In this document: positions 30,283 to 40,387 of the stretch, one piece after another
Layout: every line of letters begins with the position of its first letter
Numbering within the stretch: position 1 is the first letter of the stretch
From: Phaeoceros laevis
Taxonomy: Eukaryota; Anthocerotophyta; Anthocerotopsida; Notothyladales
Direction: 5' to 3'
DNA length: 44,445 nt
Assembly: GCA_049999765.1 (NCBI GenBank)
Contig: JBNGIQ010009558.1
Coordinates: 1-44,445 of the forward strand
Notes under the pieces: generated by a model
Databases searched by the model: none
Told to the model about the DNA's origin: nothing
What the model saw: only the letters and a program-made list of their open reading frames with translations
Made by a program: the position numbers and the translations under genes

Positions 30283-30720
30283 ATGCCAGAGATCGTATTG
30301 TTCGCCTGTGTGCACAATGCCGGGCGGTCGCAGATGTCGGCGGCTTGGTTTGATGCCCTGGCTGACCCTGAACTAGCTGTGGCTGCCTCTGCCGGTAGTG
30401 TCCCAGGGAGCCATGTGCACCCAGAGGTGCTGGAAGCCATGAAGGAAGTAGGGATCGACCTGTCGGACAAGCAGCCACAGCTGCTCACCAAGGAGCTGGC
30501 AGAGAAGAGCGCGCTGCTGGTCACCATGGGTTGCGGTGAGGCCTGCCCCTTTGTGCCAGGCCTTGAGCGCCTGGACTGGCAGCTGCAGGATCCCAAGGGC
30601 CAGACAGTGGAGACTGTGCGCCTCATCAGGGACGACGTGAAGAACAGGATTCAGCAACTTGTAAACGAGCGAGGATGGGCAAAACCTAGCGGCGTCGCTG
30701 CTGCTGAAATCTTTGCATAA
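30283..30720 (+). CDS. arsC: ArsC-type arsenate reductase of the low-molecular-weight phosphatase fold
   Basis: 145 residues, intronless, starting at the ATG before PEIVLFACVHNAGRSQM. The loop Cys9-VHNAG-Arg15-Ser is the CX5R oxyanion-binding loop. The second hallmark, TMGCGEACPFVPG, supplies Cys84 and Cys88. LDWQLQDPKGQ carries the Asp-Pro general acid (Asp103). Three such cysteines allow the relay that reduces arsenate to arsenite with thioredoxin or a low-molecular-weight thiol. In bacteria, 'CVHNAGRSQM' and 'MGCG.ACP' typify the arsenate-reductase branch, not the tyrosine phosphatases. Known plant arsenate reductases (HAC1/ACR2) have a different, rhodanese-like fold, so a bacterial-type ArsC here is unusual. 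It is GC-rich and has no introns, while its neighbours have many. It lies 2.9 kb from ACR3. There is no obvious targeting peptide, so it is probably cytosolic. Confidence 0.88.
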   Translation: MPEIVLFACVHNAGRSQMSAAWFDALADPELAVAASAGSVPGSHVHPEVLEAMKEVGIDLSDKQPQLLTKELAEKSALLVTMGCGEACPFVPGLERLDWQLQDPKGQTVETVRLIRDDVKNRIQQLVNERGWAKPSGVAAAEIFA

Positions 30721-31606
30721 AGTTCGCGCCGCTTCGCCCGTCTGCATCATCGGCTTCTGCCACACCCAGGCTAAGGCTAAGGACACTTTGGAAAAGGTCC
30801 GATTACCGTAGCACTAACGCAAGACTGTCCTATCCGGCGATGCATTGAAGTTGCTGGGTAGAAGTGATGGAAAATCTGTCGATTTGCTTTAGAATCCTAG
30901 AATAAAGCAGAAGATTTGCCTTTTGCTATGGCATGAGAAGTACAGTCTGGCTGTAGTTCAGCAACTTGTGTAAATGTTAAATCTTCTTTAGACTGATCAT
31001 GTATCTTCCGCAAGCTGCACCCAAGCCCAAAGTTAACGCAACCAGGTGGAAAGCATAAAAAAACCGAGGTGGTGGAGGAAACCGGCATGCAGCGAACGGT
31101 TGGTGTGACAGGGCCGGCCAGACTCCGCCTCAAGTGGCAGGGTGGGAGGGGGGATTGAGGGATCATGGATGATGATGACACTGGAGCGTGACAGCACTAT
31201 AAAGCAGCCACTGTAAAGTCCGTTGATGCACGGCCCCTTTCGAATGAAACAGGGTATAGAAAATGTAAAGGTCGCGAAAAACATTCTCGTACAAGTCCGA
31301 TGTGTCCTGTCGGCAACCTTTCCGCCACTACACCGTCTGCCGGCGCCAGCTCCCGCGATCTGCTCGCCGAAATTTCCCTTGCATTCACACGGCGGTGATT
31401 GGTGAGCGCTCAACACGCTACTGCAAAGACGTAGCTGATTGTGTGGTACAATTAGTGCAAACAGTCTGCCTCCCGATTGGCAGGTAGCTTCCGAGAGTCG
31501 GCCGTTGCTGTGATATCCAAGCCTTGCTGCTGCGGACTTCTCATTCGGGTGTCCTCTCTTTGGAGCTATCGGACTTTTCAGGTGCCTGGGAGCGTCGCCA
31601 GCAGCA
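30721..31606. other. Intergenic region before the M28 peptidase
   Basis: About 0.9 kb without a supported gene. A weak TATA-like sequence (CTATAAAG) lies near 31197-31204, about 400 bases before the peptidase start. Minus-strand open frames here have no family features. Confidence 0.35.
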
Positions 31607-34600
31607 ATGCTTTCTGCTTCGTCCCTGCTGTTGCTCGTGGCGGTGCTGTGGTCGCAGGTGAGAGCTTGCTTAGCGTGGATATGGATTTGCAGCTGACAAT
31701 GGCTGCTAGGTTTTTCGTGTCCCTTGGTTTATTTGTTGTCCGTCTGTGCGGGGCTCCTCCTGAACCTGCAGTCGGTTTGCTCTGGTGAGAATGCCTGCGC
31801 TGAATTTTTTCTCGAACTGCTCGCAATTTGCCACTTCCGGAACATATTGTCGTCACAAATGCCGCTAGTTGAATTTGTTGAGCCTCTCGGATTGTTTGAG
31901 TCTCCCCTTCGCCTTTTTGTGTGGTCGGGCTGGCAGTGGCTGCGTGTCTTCGGATGACCTGAAATTTCACAGCGGGACATCTGCTCTACTCCGGAAATGC
32001 GAGCTCTTTGAGCAGGCAGTATCTCTGCGGTGTCAACCAATTTTGAGTTCTGACCTGAATTTTTGTTTCAATTTTTGTAGAGCATCGTTACGAGTTCGGT
32101 CATCGAGCTCCCAAGCTGGAGATGGCGTGGATTCGAGGAGGAAATGGTCACAACTAAAGCCAAAGACGATGCTGACACACTTATAAAGGCCGCATTTTCC
32201 ACCAGGTCAGTGCAGTACTAAAGTGCTTGAAGATCAGATGGCAGCAAGCATTTGTCTCGGATGTCATTTAGGTTTGGGTTTTGCATGTTTTTCACTCTTC
32301 CACGTCGAGGGAGTGTTTGTGCGTTGAATTATCACATCGATTTGGCTCATAGTGCCCTATAGTACTCTGCACCTGGGATCCTGTTGTGTTAGATTCAAGG
32401 AATGTGCGAACACTATGCGCTGAGGTAGAATATGGCCACTTACTACTTACGGTGTGGATGCAGCAAGGTGTGGGACAGATTGGCGTATATGACCGACACC
32501 TTTGGACCACGCCTCAGTGGTTCAAGCGCACTCGAGAGGTCACTGGATTGGGTTAAGGTTCTCCTCTTTGCCCACCCCTCTCCTGTTTAGCTGGGTGAGA
32601 ATCTAGACTATGTTGCCTCTCGACTGAGCTTCTATTCAAAATTTTCGATTTCTTTTGCTTGGAAACCCGTCTAATGTAAGGTTCCCCGAAACTGACTTCG
32701 GAGTTGTTTGTTTCCACAGGAAGAGATGGAGAAGGATGGCCTTTTTGTCCAGGAAGAACCTGTCAAGGTTCCTTGCTGGGTTAGAGGCAAGGAGTACGCT
32801 ACACTGCTCTCCCCGAGAGAAAAGAACATACCCATTGCAGGCCTTGGAAGGAGTATTGCCACTCCCAATGGTAAACCGCTGATTGCAAAAGTTCTGGTTG
32901 TGTCATCCTTCGAGGAACTTGAGAACCGAAACCTGGAGGTGAAAGGTAAGTCATCTCAAATGCTGCAGTCTCTGACGTAGTGCTGTTCTTTCATTGTGCC
33001 TGTTTTTACCGTTACGTGGTCTGACTTGTTCCTAGCTGTTCCACAGGCCGTATTGTCCTTTTCAACGTTGAGTTTGAGGGATATGGGGAGACAGTTGTTT
33101 ATCGTTCGAAGGGTGCTCAGCAGGCCGAGAAGTATGGTGCAGTTGCTGTGCTTATTCGGTCTATAGCGCCTTATGGAATGCAGGTGCAAATATATTGATT
33201 TAAGTTCGTGCACCTAGCTACAGTCTTGCGTTACTCCAACTTTTGTTGCAAGCTGTCACGTACTTTTATTCAGCTGCTGTAATGCTGGTTCGCAGACACC
33301 CCATACCGGAGCCATGTCAGAAGCTGGCATACCAGCTGCAGCTATAACCATGGAGGACTCTTTGATGTTTGCAAGGATGCAGAACAGAGACCAGGAAGTT
33401 ATTGTGGAGCTTTATATGGAGGTGTGTACCGAACTGTAGTATGTTTTAGATGAGTGATCTGTTCTCGTGCCTACCTTTTTTGGTATGTTTGCCGGGGTCA
33501 TTCCTTGGACTAATGATGCAGTTCTTCGGGTACTTTATGTAGGCACATACTCTACCAGATCAGTTCTCCAGGTAAGGGCTTTCCATCTGAATACTGTACC
33601 TGGCATTGACCTGCTTTTATGATTAACAGGGGGATATACATATTTTTGCATCAGCTGTGGGCCTTGTCGTTGGCTGGATTGGTTGCTCACTATATTCGAC
33701 TCTGACTGCCAGGAACCTGATAGCGCAGATAGAAGGTAGCGAACTACCCAAAGAGCTGGTGGTGTTTGGTGGTCACATGGACAGTTGGGACATTGCTGAT
33801 GGAGCCATGGATGATGGTGGTGGGGCTTTTATTGCATGGGAGGTCTGTCTTTGCTTTCCAGGGCTTTCTATTATATGTTTTGTGTTGACTTCCAGTATTT
33901 TACAAACCCAAAACAAGCCTTCGACCCTTCGACATGTGCAAAAAGTTTAATTTTCTTTTGACATTGCTGCCGTCACTTTTGTCCGGACTTGGATTGCCTT
34001 GATGCAGGTTCTCCGGCTTGTCCATACTTTGGGTCTCAAACCAAAACGAACTCTGCGAGCCGTCCTGTTTGTGAACGAGGAGAATGGTAGCAAGGGTGCA
34101 ATCCAGTATGCTCATAATCATCGACATGAAGCAAACTTGTAAGTGTGTCCATGTTCTAGATAAATACATATCCTTTTGAAGCTTTGTACTGCAGTCTTTT
34201 TTATGTAGAAATTCTAGTGTCTTCTAGTTTGGGTTGGGAAGGTACGGTCTAGCACGAAAACAAACTGGTTGTCCCATCCTAACCTAGAGCTCTGTTTTGT
34301 TTAGGACAAGTCTTGCAATTGAGTCAGATGGAGGCACATTCACACCGTATGGCATCTCATTTCAAGGCTCAAAAGCTGCCCGCGGGATCCTCAAGGACGT
34401 AAGCTTGTGGTGTACCCTGTTGGGCGCAAGGACAGAAAGTTGTTGTAACTGTTTGAAAAACAACACTCCAAACACTTGGTGGGTAGTTTGTGGTCGTTAC
34501 TTGAATCCACAACACTCTCCATTGATTGTTTTCTTCTTTGTACTGGAGGCAGATAGGGGAAACTTTGCTGTCAGGCATTGGATCAGGAAATGTTTCGGGC

Positions 34601-35193
34601 GACAGCTTGGGGGAGGACATATTTTACCTTGTAACGCTCCCCATATGGCTTTGGCTCGTATATTCGGTTTTTATTGTATCGATGTCTGCTTCCCTGGATG
34701 CACTATGCTAGCTGCCTCATCTGGAATGCCGGATCTCACTTTGCCTCACAATCGATTCGTGCTTCTCTGAATGCACTCTGCTAGCTGCCTCTTGTTGAAC
34801 GCCTTATCTCGCCTGTTATCATGCGCTCAAGCCGGGTTCTCATTAATGGTCTTGCAGACTGAGCAGGGAGTGCCAGGAAGCAGCCTAATGGTACTGGACC
34901 CCCGCGTGGGACATGAGTCCAACAACCCATGCCGAGGTTTCAGCAACCCGCCTTGGCCTGAACCAGATTTTGAGAAAAACGGCTATTTCTGGTAATCTCC
35001 TTGTTCCCTGCGTCCAGTCTACCCTGGCGCACATGATTAAACCGGCTAATGCGGTGTGTGTTTGCCCAGGCTTCATCACACAGCTGCGGACACGGTCGAC
35101 AAGCTGTCTCCTAAGCAACTCCAGCACTGTGCCGCAACACTGGCGGTGTTCTCGTACGCGGTGTCGAATCTCAACGCTTTGTTACCCCGCTGA
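31607..35193 (+). CDS. M28-family metallopeptidase, carboxypeptidase Q (plasma glutamate carboxypeptidase) type
   Basis: Thirteen exons can be joined with GT-AG introns in continuous phase: 31607-31657, 32081-32205, 32464-32551, 32720-32945, 33047-33183, 33296-33421, 33543-33571, 33713-33842, 34008-34138, 34305-34398, 34553-34630, 34858-34991 and 35070-35193. Together they give 490 residues (human CPQ is 472). Residues 1-17 are a signal peptide. TFGPRLSGS is the family's entry motif. The five zinc ligands are present: His and Asp in GGHMDSWD and DDGGGAF, Glu in VNEENGSKG, Asp in IESDGGTF, and His in LHHTAADT. It should be a secreted or vacuolar di-zinc exopeptidase acting on dipeptides. The exon 10-12 boundaries are least certain, but the joined sequence GEDIFYLTEQGVPGSSL aligns with the family. 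Exon 7 is only 29 bases. Confidence 0.9.
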
Positions 35194-35740
35194 ACAAATG
35201 AGAACAGACAGGGGTTGGGTGAGAGATCCAACTTTTGGTATTCAGGAATATTAATTTAGGCTAGCAATTGTAATTGGTGCTGGGTGGGGTCCTCTGGACT
35301 GCAGCCCGGTACGAACCCTGGTGCCAACTTTTTCAAAGATTCGGGGACATATCCATAGTAGCGCAATCGTAGATCACTCCCGCACCTTCTCAGGGCTGCA
35401 TTGGCTGGGGACGGGCTTGTACGCCATCCCTGGACTCCTGGACTGGTGGAAAGTATATGAGCAGAGCGGCCAGGGTCCCAATCGGGCTCGCCGATTCGGA
35501 AGCGCTTTTCCTTCTTTTATAGGGGAAGCCGAATGGGCACGATTTATTTGTCAGCGACCTGAGTCACCTGACGTCCGATTGCGCCTTCTCTTGAGGTGCA
35601 CCGGAAGCATCCGCTTCTGGTGGGCCCCGCAGCTCCGTAGGCAGGGGCCCAGACACTTTCGTACCTGGACTAGACCGGCTCCTACAAGAGCGGGCTTGGC
35701 GCGGCCCAATACCCGCATTGAAGCAGCTTCCAGGTCGGCA
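35194..35740 (+). promoter_or_regulatory. 5' flank and probable leader of the ABCC gene
   Basis: The reading frame of the transporter stays open upstream to 35321, adding 140 codons, but the residues show no family similarity or helices. I treat it as untranslated leader/promoter. The 3' end of the M28 peptidase is only 547 bases before the ABCC start. Confidence 0.5.
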
Positions 35741-38700
35741 ATGGAAGCCTGGTCATTCTGCTACGCCCCTCCCCGGAGCGTATGGGAGACGGAGCTCCCC
35801 TCAGGATTTGGCGCTTTCACGCCCTGCCTGCTCTCCCTGGTGCTCACCATCTCCTACGCGGTGCTCCTGGCGTTGGCGCTATGGCGCCTCCGCCTGCTCT
35901 GCCTGTCCGGGAAGGGAGTTCGGCTGCGCGCATCCTCCCTCGCGCAGCACCTGCTCCTGCTGCTGCTAGCGGCACTGTGCGTGGTGCAACCCTTGGTGCA
36001 GCTGGCGCTGGGGCTGAGCGCTGTCGATTCCGGTGGCGGAGATCCTCCTGGGGCAGAAGCTGTGGCGCTGGCCATGGCCGCCGCTGCCAATGCAGCGGTG
36101 CTGGCGGTGCTGGTGGCGGAGATGCGGCGGGCTGCTCCGGGCTTGGCCTGGTACCTGCGATTTGTGGCGCTGTGGTGCGTGGTGGCGCAGGCCACTCGGA
36201 TGCAGTACTTCTGGCAGCTGAGGAGCTTCTTCGATGTTCCGGCGGTGGCTATGGCGGTGGCAGGAGGGGCTGATCAGCTGGTTCTAGCCCTAGGGCTTTT
36301 GTGCCACTTCCCGGCTGTGGTGGAAGTGACCGGGGAGTATGAGAAGGTCGGTCAGGAGGAGGTTGTGGAAAATGACGATGGCGGGGGGAAGTATGAGGAG
36401 GTTGCGGGAGGGGAGAAGGGGAATTTTCCGGAGCGCGGGGCGAATGTGCTGTCTTGGTTGCTCTACGGCTGGATGAGCCCGCTGATGAGGCTGGGGTTCA
36501 AGCGGCCGATCGGGGAGAGGGATGTGTGGAAGCTGGATGAGTGGGACCGCGCCGGGACTTTGCACGCCAATTTCCAGCGGCGGTGGGAGGAGGAGATGCG
36601 GCGGCCACAGCCGTGGCTGCTGCGAGCCCTAGCGCGGGCGCTGGGGGGGAGGTTCCTGCTGGGAGGGTTATTCAAGATCGGCAACGATGCTGCGCAGTTC
36701 GTGGGACCTGTGTTTCTAGGGCTGCTGTTGGAGAGCATGCAGAACGGGGAGTCCGGGTCCAAGGCCTACGTCTACGCCGGGTGCATTTTCGCGGGCACGA
36801 TGGTGGGAGTGTTGTCGGAGGCGCAGTACTTCCAGAACGTGATGCGGACTGGGTTCCGGGCGCGAGCCACGGTGGTGACCGCAGTCTTCCGCAAGTCGCT
36901 GCGCCTCACGCACCACGGCCGCCGGGGGTTCACCACCGGGAAGATCAACAACCTGATGACCACGGATGCGGAGTCGCTGGAGCAGATTTGCCAGGTTCTG
37001 CACGGGCTGTGGTCCTCCCCGGTTCGCATTCTGGGCTCGCTCTTCCTGCTGTACCAGCAGCTCGGGGCGGCGTGCCTCGTCGGGGCCCCGCTGCTGCTGC
37101 TCATGTTCCCGCTGCAGACCTGTGTGATCAAGCGGGCGGAGCGGTATACGCGGGAGGGGACGCAGTGCACGGATCGCCGCATCGGGCTCATGAACGAGTT
37201 GCTGGCGGCAATGGACATCGTCAAGTGCTACGTGTGGGAGGACAGCTTTAAGGAGAAGGTGGGGGATGTGCGGGCGCAGGAGATCGGGTGGTTCCGCAAG
37301 GCGCAGGTGTTGGGAGCGATCAACAGCTTTCTGCTCACCACCGTGCCCATTCTGGTGGCTGTCAGCGCTTTCGGCCTGTACGTTTTCCTCGGGGGGATCC
37401 TCACCCCGGCCAAGGCCTTCACCTCGCTCTCCCTCTTCACTATCCTCAGGTTCCCGCTCTACACGTTCCCCAACCTCATCACGCAGGTGGTGAACTCCAG
37501 TGTGTCGTTGAAGCGGTTGCAGGAGCTGCTGCTGGCGGAGGAGAGAGTGCTGGAGGCCAACCCTGCTCTTGTTCAGGGTCTTCCCGCCGTGTCGATTCGA
37601 AATGGGAGTTTCTCCTGGGATCCCCAGGCGGAGAGGCCGACTTTGGTCGGGGTCGATCTTGAAGTGCCTGTAGGCAGCTTCGTGGCTGTGGTGGGGGGTA
37701 CCGGGGAAGGGAAAACTTCCGTCCTCAGCGCCATTCTGGGAGAGATTCCCGCTGTGGGTGACGCTGGAGGAGTGGTTCTCAGAGGCAAGGTAGCCTACGT
37801 GCCGCAGGAGTCGTGGATCTACAATGCCACTGTCCGAGATAATGTGCTGTTCGGGGCACCTTTCGACCCTGTGCGGTACAAGCGAGCCATCTGGGTGAGC
37901 GCTTTGGAGCAGGATTTGCAGCTGTTTCCAGCTGGCGACCTCACCGAAATTGGCGAGCGGGGGGTGAACATCAGTGGTGGTCAGAAGCAGCGAGTGTCTA
38001 TTGCCCGGGCGATCTATGCGGACGCGGATGTCTACATGTTTGATGACCCTCTTAGTGCTCTGGATGCGCATGTGGCGAAAGAGGTCTTCGACAGGTGCAT
38101 GAAGGAAGAACTCAAGAGCAAGACTGTGATTTTTGCGACAAACCAGCTGCACTTTTTGGCCCATGTGGATAAAATCTTCTTGGTGCGGCAAGGCGTTGTG
38201 GAGGAGCAGGGTACGTTTGAGGAGCTTCTGGCCGACGGGCCCCTTTTCAAGTTGTTGATGGAGAACGCAGGAAGTGTGGAAGACAAGGTCAGCAGTAAAT
38301 TGGTAGCAGAAGGTGAAGCACGGGATGATGTTGCAGGAGGGGCCAGCCTGCACCATGCTGGGGGATTGGTAAATCAACAGAAGGATTCTGGAGTGACGAA
38401 GGCCAAGTCAATGCTCATCACTTCCGAGGAAAGAGAGACGGGAGTGATCAGTCTGAAGGTCCTTCGCAGATACTATGCGGCCATGGGTGGCGTTTGGGTG
38501 GTGAGCGTCCTGCTCGGCCTCTACATAGCAGCGGAAGTTGTCCGGGTGATGGCCAGCCAATGGCTTAGCGTCTGGACGGATGGGACCAAGTCGGACACCC
38601 ATTCTGTAGGTTTCTACAATGGCGTCTATGCTCTCCTGTCTTTCGGCCAGGTAGTTATCACACTCGTGAATACATTCTGGCTTGTCTTCTCGAGCCTCGC

Positions 38701-40240
38701 CGCTGCCCAGCGGTTGCACAACGGCATGCTAGGAGCTATTCTTCGGGCGCCGATGTCCTTTTTCCATTCCAATCCTCTTGGTAGGATAATCAACAGGTTT
38801 GCCAAGGACACCGGTGACATTGACCGCACTGTGCTGACTGTCGTAAACTTTTTCCTGTTCTGCCTGTTCCAGTTGTTTTCTACGTTTGTCTTGATTGGAA
38901 TCGTGAGTTCGTTGTCCCTCTGGGCTGTCATGCCTCTCTTGATTGCCTTCTACACTGCCTACGTCTACTTCCAAGCCACGGCACGAGAAGTGAAGCGTCT
39001 CGACTCCATCTCCCGCTCTCCTGTCTATGCCCAGTTCAGTGAAGCTCTGAATGGCTTGGCCACCATTCGTGCTTTCAAGGCGCATGGTCGGATGGCTCAG
39101 ACAAATGGTGCTGCCCTGGACAATAACATCCGGTTCACCTTACTCAACATGAGTGCAAACCGATGGCTGTCCATCAGGCTGGAGTTTCTAGGAGGCCTTA
39201 TGATATTCATAACAGCAGTGCTGGCTGTGCTGGGGAATGCGCGAGCTGTGGATCAGGCAGCTTTGGCTTCTCAAATGGGACTTCTTCTCAGCTATGCTCT
39301 CAACATCACTGACTTGATGACCGGAGTGCTCCGACTTGCCAGTGCAGCGGAGAACAGTTTCAACGCTGTGGAAAGGGTGGGCACGTATATCGACACACCC
39401 TCTGAAGCTCCTGTCATCATTGAGGGTAACCGGCCAGAAGCCTCGTGGCCCCAGGCAGGAGCTATCCAATTCAATCAGGTGGTGATGCGGTACAGACCGC
39501 ACCTACCTGCGGTTCTCAACGGAGTATCATTTGCTGTAAGGCCACACGAGAAGATCGGAATTGCGGGGCGAACAGGAGCAGGAAAGTCTAGCTTGATGAA
39601 TGCTCTTTTCCGCATCGTGGAAATCGAGAGGGGGCAAATTGTGATTGACAGCATCGACACCTCCAAGATCGGCCTGGCAGACCTGCGGCGAAACCTGGGG
39701 ATCATCCCTCAATTCCCAGTGCCGTTCACAGGCACCATACGATTTAACCTGGACCCTTTCAGCCAGCACAGCGATGCCGATATCTGGGAAGCCATGGACA
39801 GAGCACACCTCAAGGAAGCTGTCCGCCGCAATCCCTTAGGTCTTGACATGGCGGTGTCAGAGCGCGGCGACAACTTCAGCGTGGGACAGAGGCAACTCCT
39901 CAGCCTTGCCAGGGCGCTTCTGAGAAAGTGCAAAATACTGGTGCTTGATGAAGCCACCGCAGCTGTGGATGTGGCAACAGACGTGTTGATCCAGAAAACG
40001 ATTAGGGACGAGTTCCAGTCCTGCACCATGCTCGTAATCGCTCACAGATTGAACACCATCATAGACTGTGATCGCATTCTTGTAGTCGACAGTGGCCAGT
40101 TAGTAGAGTTTGACACTCCCCAAAACCTTCTCTCCAACGAAGACAGTAAATTTGCGGGGATGGTACGGAGCACAGGAGCTGCGAATGCTCGCTATCTCCA
40201 ACAGCAGGTTGGTGCAACGAGCGATCACCACATTTCCTGA
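35741..40240 (+). CDS. Full-size ABCC (MRP-type) transporter, ABCC1/ABCC2-like
   Basis: 1,499 residues in one exon. The start at 35741 is preferred over the upstream open frame because the paralogue at the left edge begins at the same point. Residues 1-190 are TMD0; its opening (WSFCYAPPRSVWETELPSGF, then GAFTPC) follows the pattern of Arabidopsis ABCC1/2. Then come TMD1, NBD1 with Walker A GGTGEGKTS (about 652), signature ISGGQKQRVS (about 744) and Walker B VYMFDDPLSALD (about 764), TMD2, and NBD2 with GRTGAGKSS (about 1276), FSVGQRQLLSLARALL (about 1379) and ILVLDEATAAVD (about 1399). Asp instead of Glu after NBD1 Walker B is the normal ABCC asymmetry. The family loads glutathione or phytochelatin conjugates into the vacuole; ABCC1/2 carry phytochelatin-bound arsenic and metals. 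The lack of any intron in 4.5 kb is unusual for a plant ABCC. Confidence 0.95.
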   Translation: MEAWSFCYAPPRSVWETELPSGFGAFTPCLLSLVLTISYAVLLALALWRLRLLCLSGKGVRLRASSLAQHLLLLLLAALCVVQPLVQLALGLSAVDSGGGDPPGAEAVALAMAAAANAAVLAVLVAEMRRAAPGLAWYLRFVALWCVVAQATRMQYFWQLRSFFDVPAVAMAVAGGADQLVLALGLLCHFPAVVEVTGEYEKVGQEEVVENDDGGGKYEEVAGGEKGNFPERGANVLSWLLYGWMSPLMRLGFKRPIGERDVWKLDEWDRAGTLHANFQRRWEEEMRRPQPWLLRALARALGGRFLLGGLFKIGNDAAQFVGPVFLGLLLESMQNGESGSKAYVYAGCIFAGTMVGVLSEAQYFQNVMRTGFRARATVVTAVFRKSLRLTHHGRRGFTTGKINNLMTTDAESLEQICQVLHGLWSSPVRILGSLFLLYQQLGAACLVGAPLLLLMFPLQTCVIKRAERYTREGTQCTDRRIGLMNELLAAMDIVKCYVWEDSFKEKVGDVRAQEIGWFRKAQVLGAINSFLLTTVPILVAVSAFGLYVFLGGILTPAKAFTSLSLFTILRFPLYTFPNLITQVVNSSVSLKRLQELLLAEERVLEANPALVQGLPAVSIRNGSFSWDPQAERPTLVGVDLEVPVGSFVAVVGGTGEGKTSVLSAILGEIPAVGDAGGVVLRGKVAYVPQESWIYNATVRDNVLFGAPFDPVRYKRAIWVSALEQDLQLFPAGDLTEIGERGVNISGGQKQRVSIARAIYADADVYMFDDPLSALDAHVAKEVFDRCMKEELKSKTVIFATNQLHFLAHVDKIFLVRQGVVEEQGTFEELLADGPLFKLLMENAGSVEDKVSSKLVAEGEARDDVAGGASLHHAGGLVNQQKDSGVTKAKSMLITSEERETGVISLKVLRRYYAAMGGVWVVSVLLGLYIAAEVVRVMASQWLSVWTDGTKSDTHSVGFYNGVYALLSFGQVVITLVNTFWLVFSSLAAAQRLHNGMLGAILRAPMSFFHSNPLGRIINRFAKDTGDIDRTVLTVVNFFLFCLFQLFSTFVLIGIVSSLSLWAVMPLLIAFYTAYVYFQATAREVKRLDSISRSPVYAQFSEALNGLATIRAFKAHGRMAQTNGAALDNNIRFTLLNMSANRWLSIRLEFLGGLMIFITAVLAVLGNARAVDQAALASQMGLLLSYALNITDLMTGVLRLASAAENSFNAVERVGTYIDTPSEAPVIIEGNRPEASWPQAGAIQFNQVVMRYRPHLPAVLNGVSFAVRPHEKIGIAGRTGAGKSSLMNALFRIVEIERGQIVIDSIDTSKIGLADLRRNLGIIPQFPVPFTGTIRFNLDPFSQHSDADIWEAMDRAHLKEAVRRNPLGLDMAVSERGDNFSVGQRQLLSLARALLRKCKILVLDEATAAVDVATDVLIQKTIRDEFQSCTMLVIAHRLNTIIDCDRILVVDSGQLVEFDTPQNLLSNEDSKFAGMVRSTGAANARYLQQQVGATSDHHIS

Positions 40241-40387
40241 TCCTTTAAAGCCGCTTGTCACACACCTGAAGTGGTGTGAGAAAGGTCAGAACTGAAGCTG
40301 GCCTCGAAAATTAAGAAACATCAGCCCTGTTAGGGTTTCAATTCCGCCTTATGGATTTGACGGAGCACAGAGCGATGGTACACAGGG

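Noticed and set aside
30897-31181. Minus-strand frame between ArsC and the peptidase
   Set aside because: Ser/Pro-rich without any recognisable domain or start context.
35321-35740. 140-residue N-terminal extension of the ABCC protein
   Set aside because: No helices or similarity; the left-edge paralogue and the family start at the equivalent of 35741.
36716-38377. 553-codon open frame on the minus strand
   Set aside because: It lies entirely within the ABCC coding region. Its composition mirrors the GC-rich sense codons and it shows no family motif.
40241-40387. Operon-like link of ABCC and DUS2
   Set aside because: Short same-strand spacing alone does not imply co-transcription in a plant, and the functions are unrelated.
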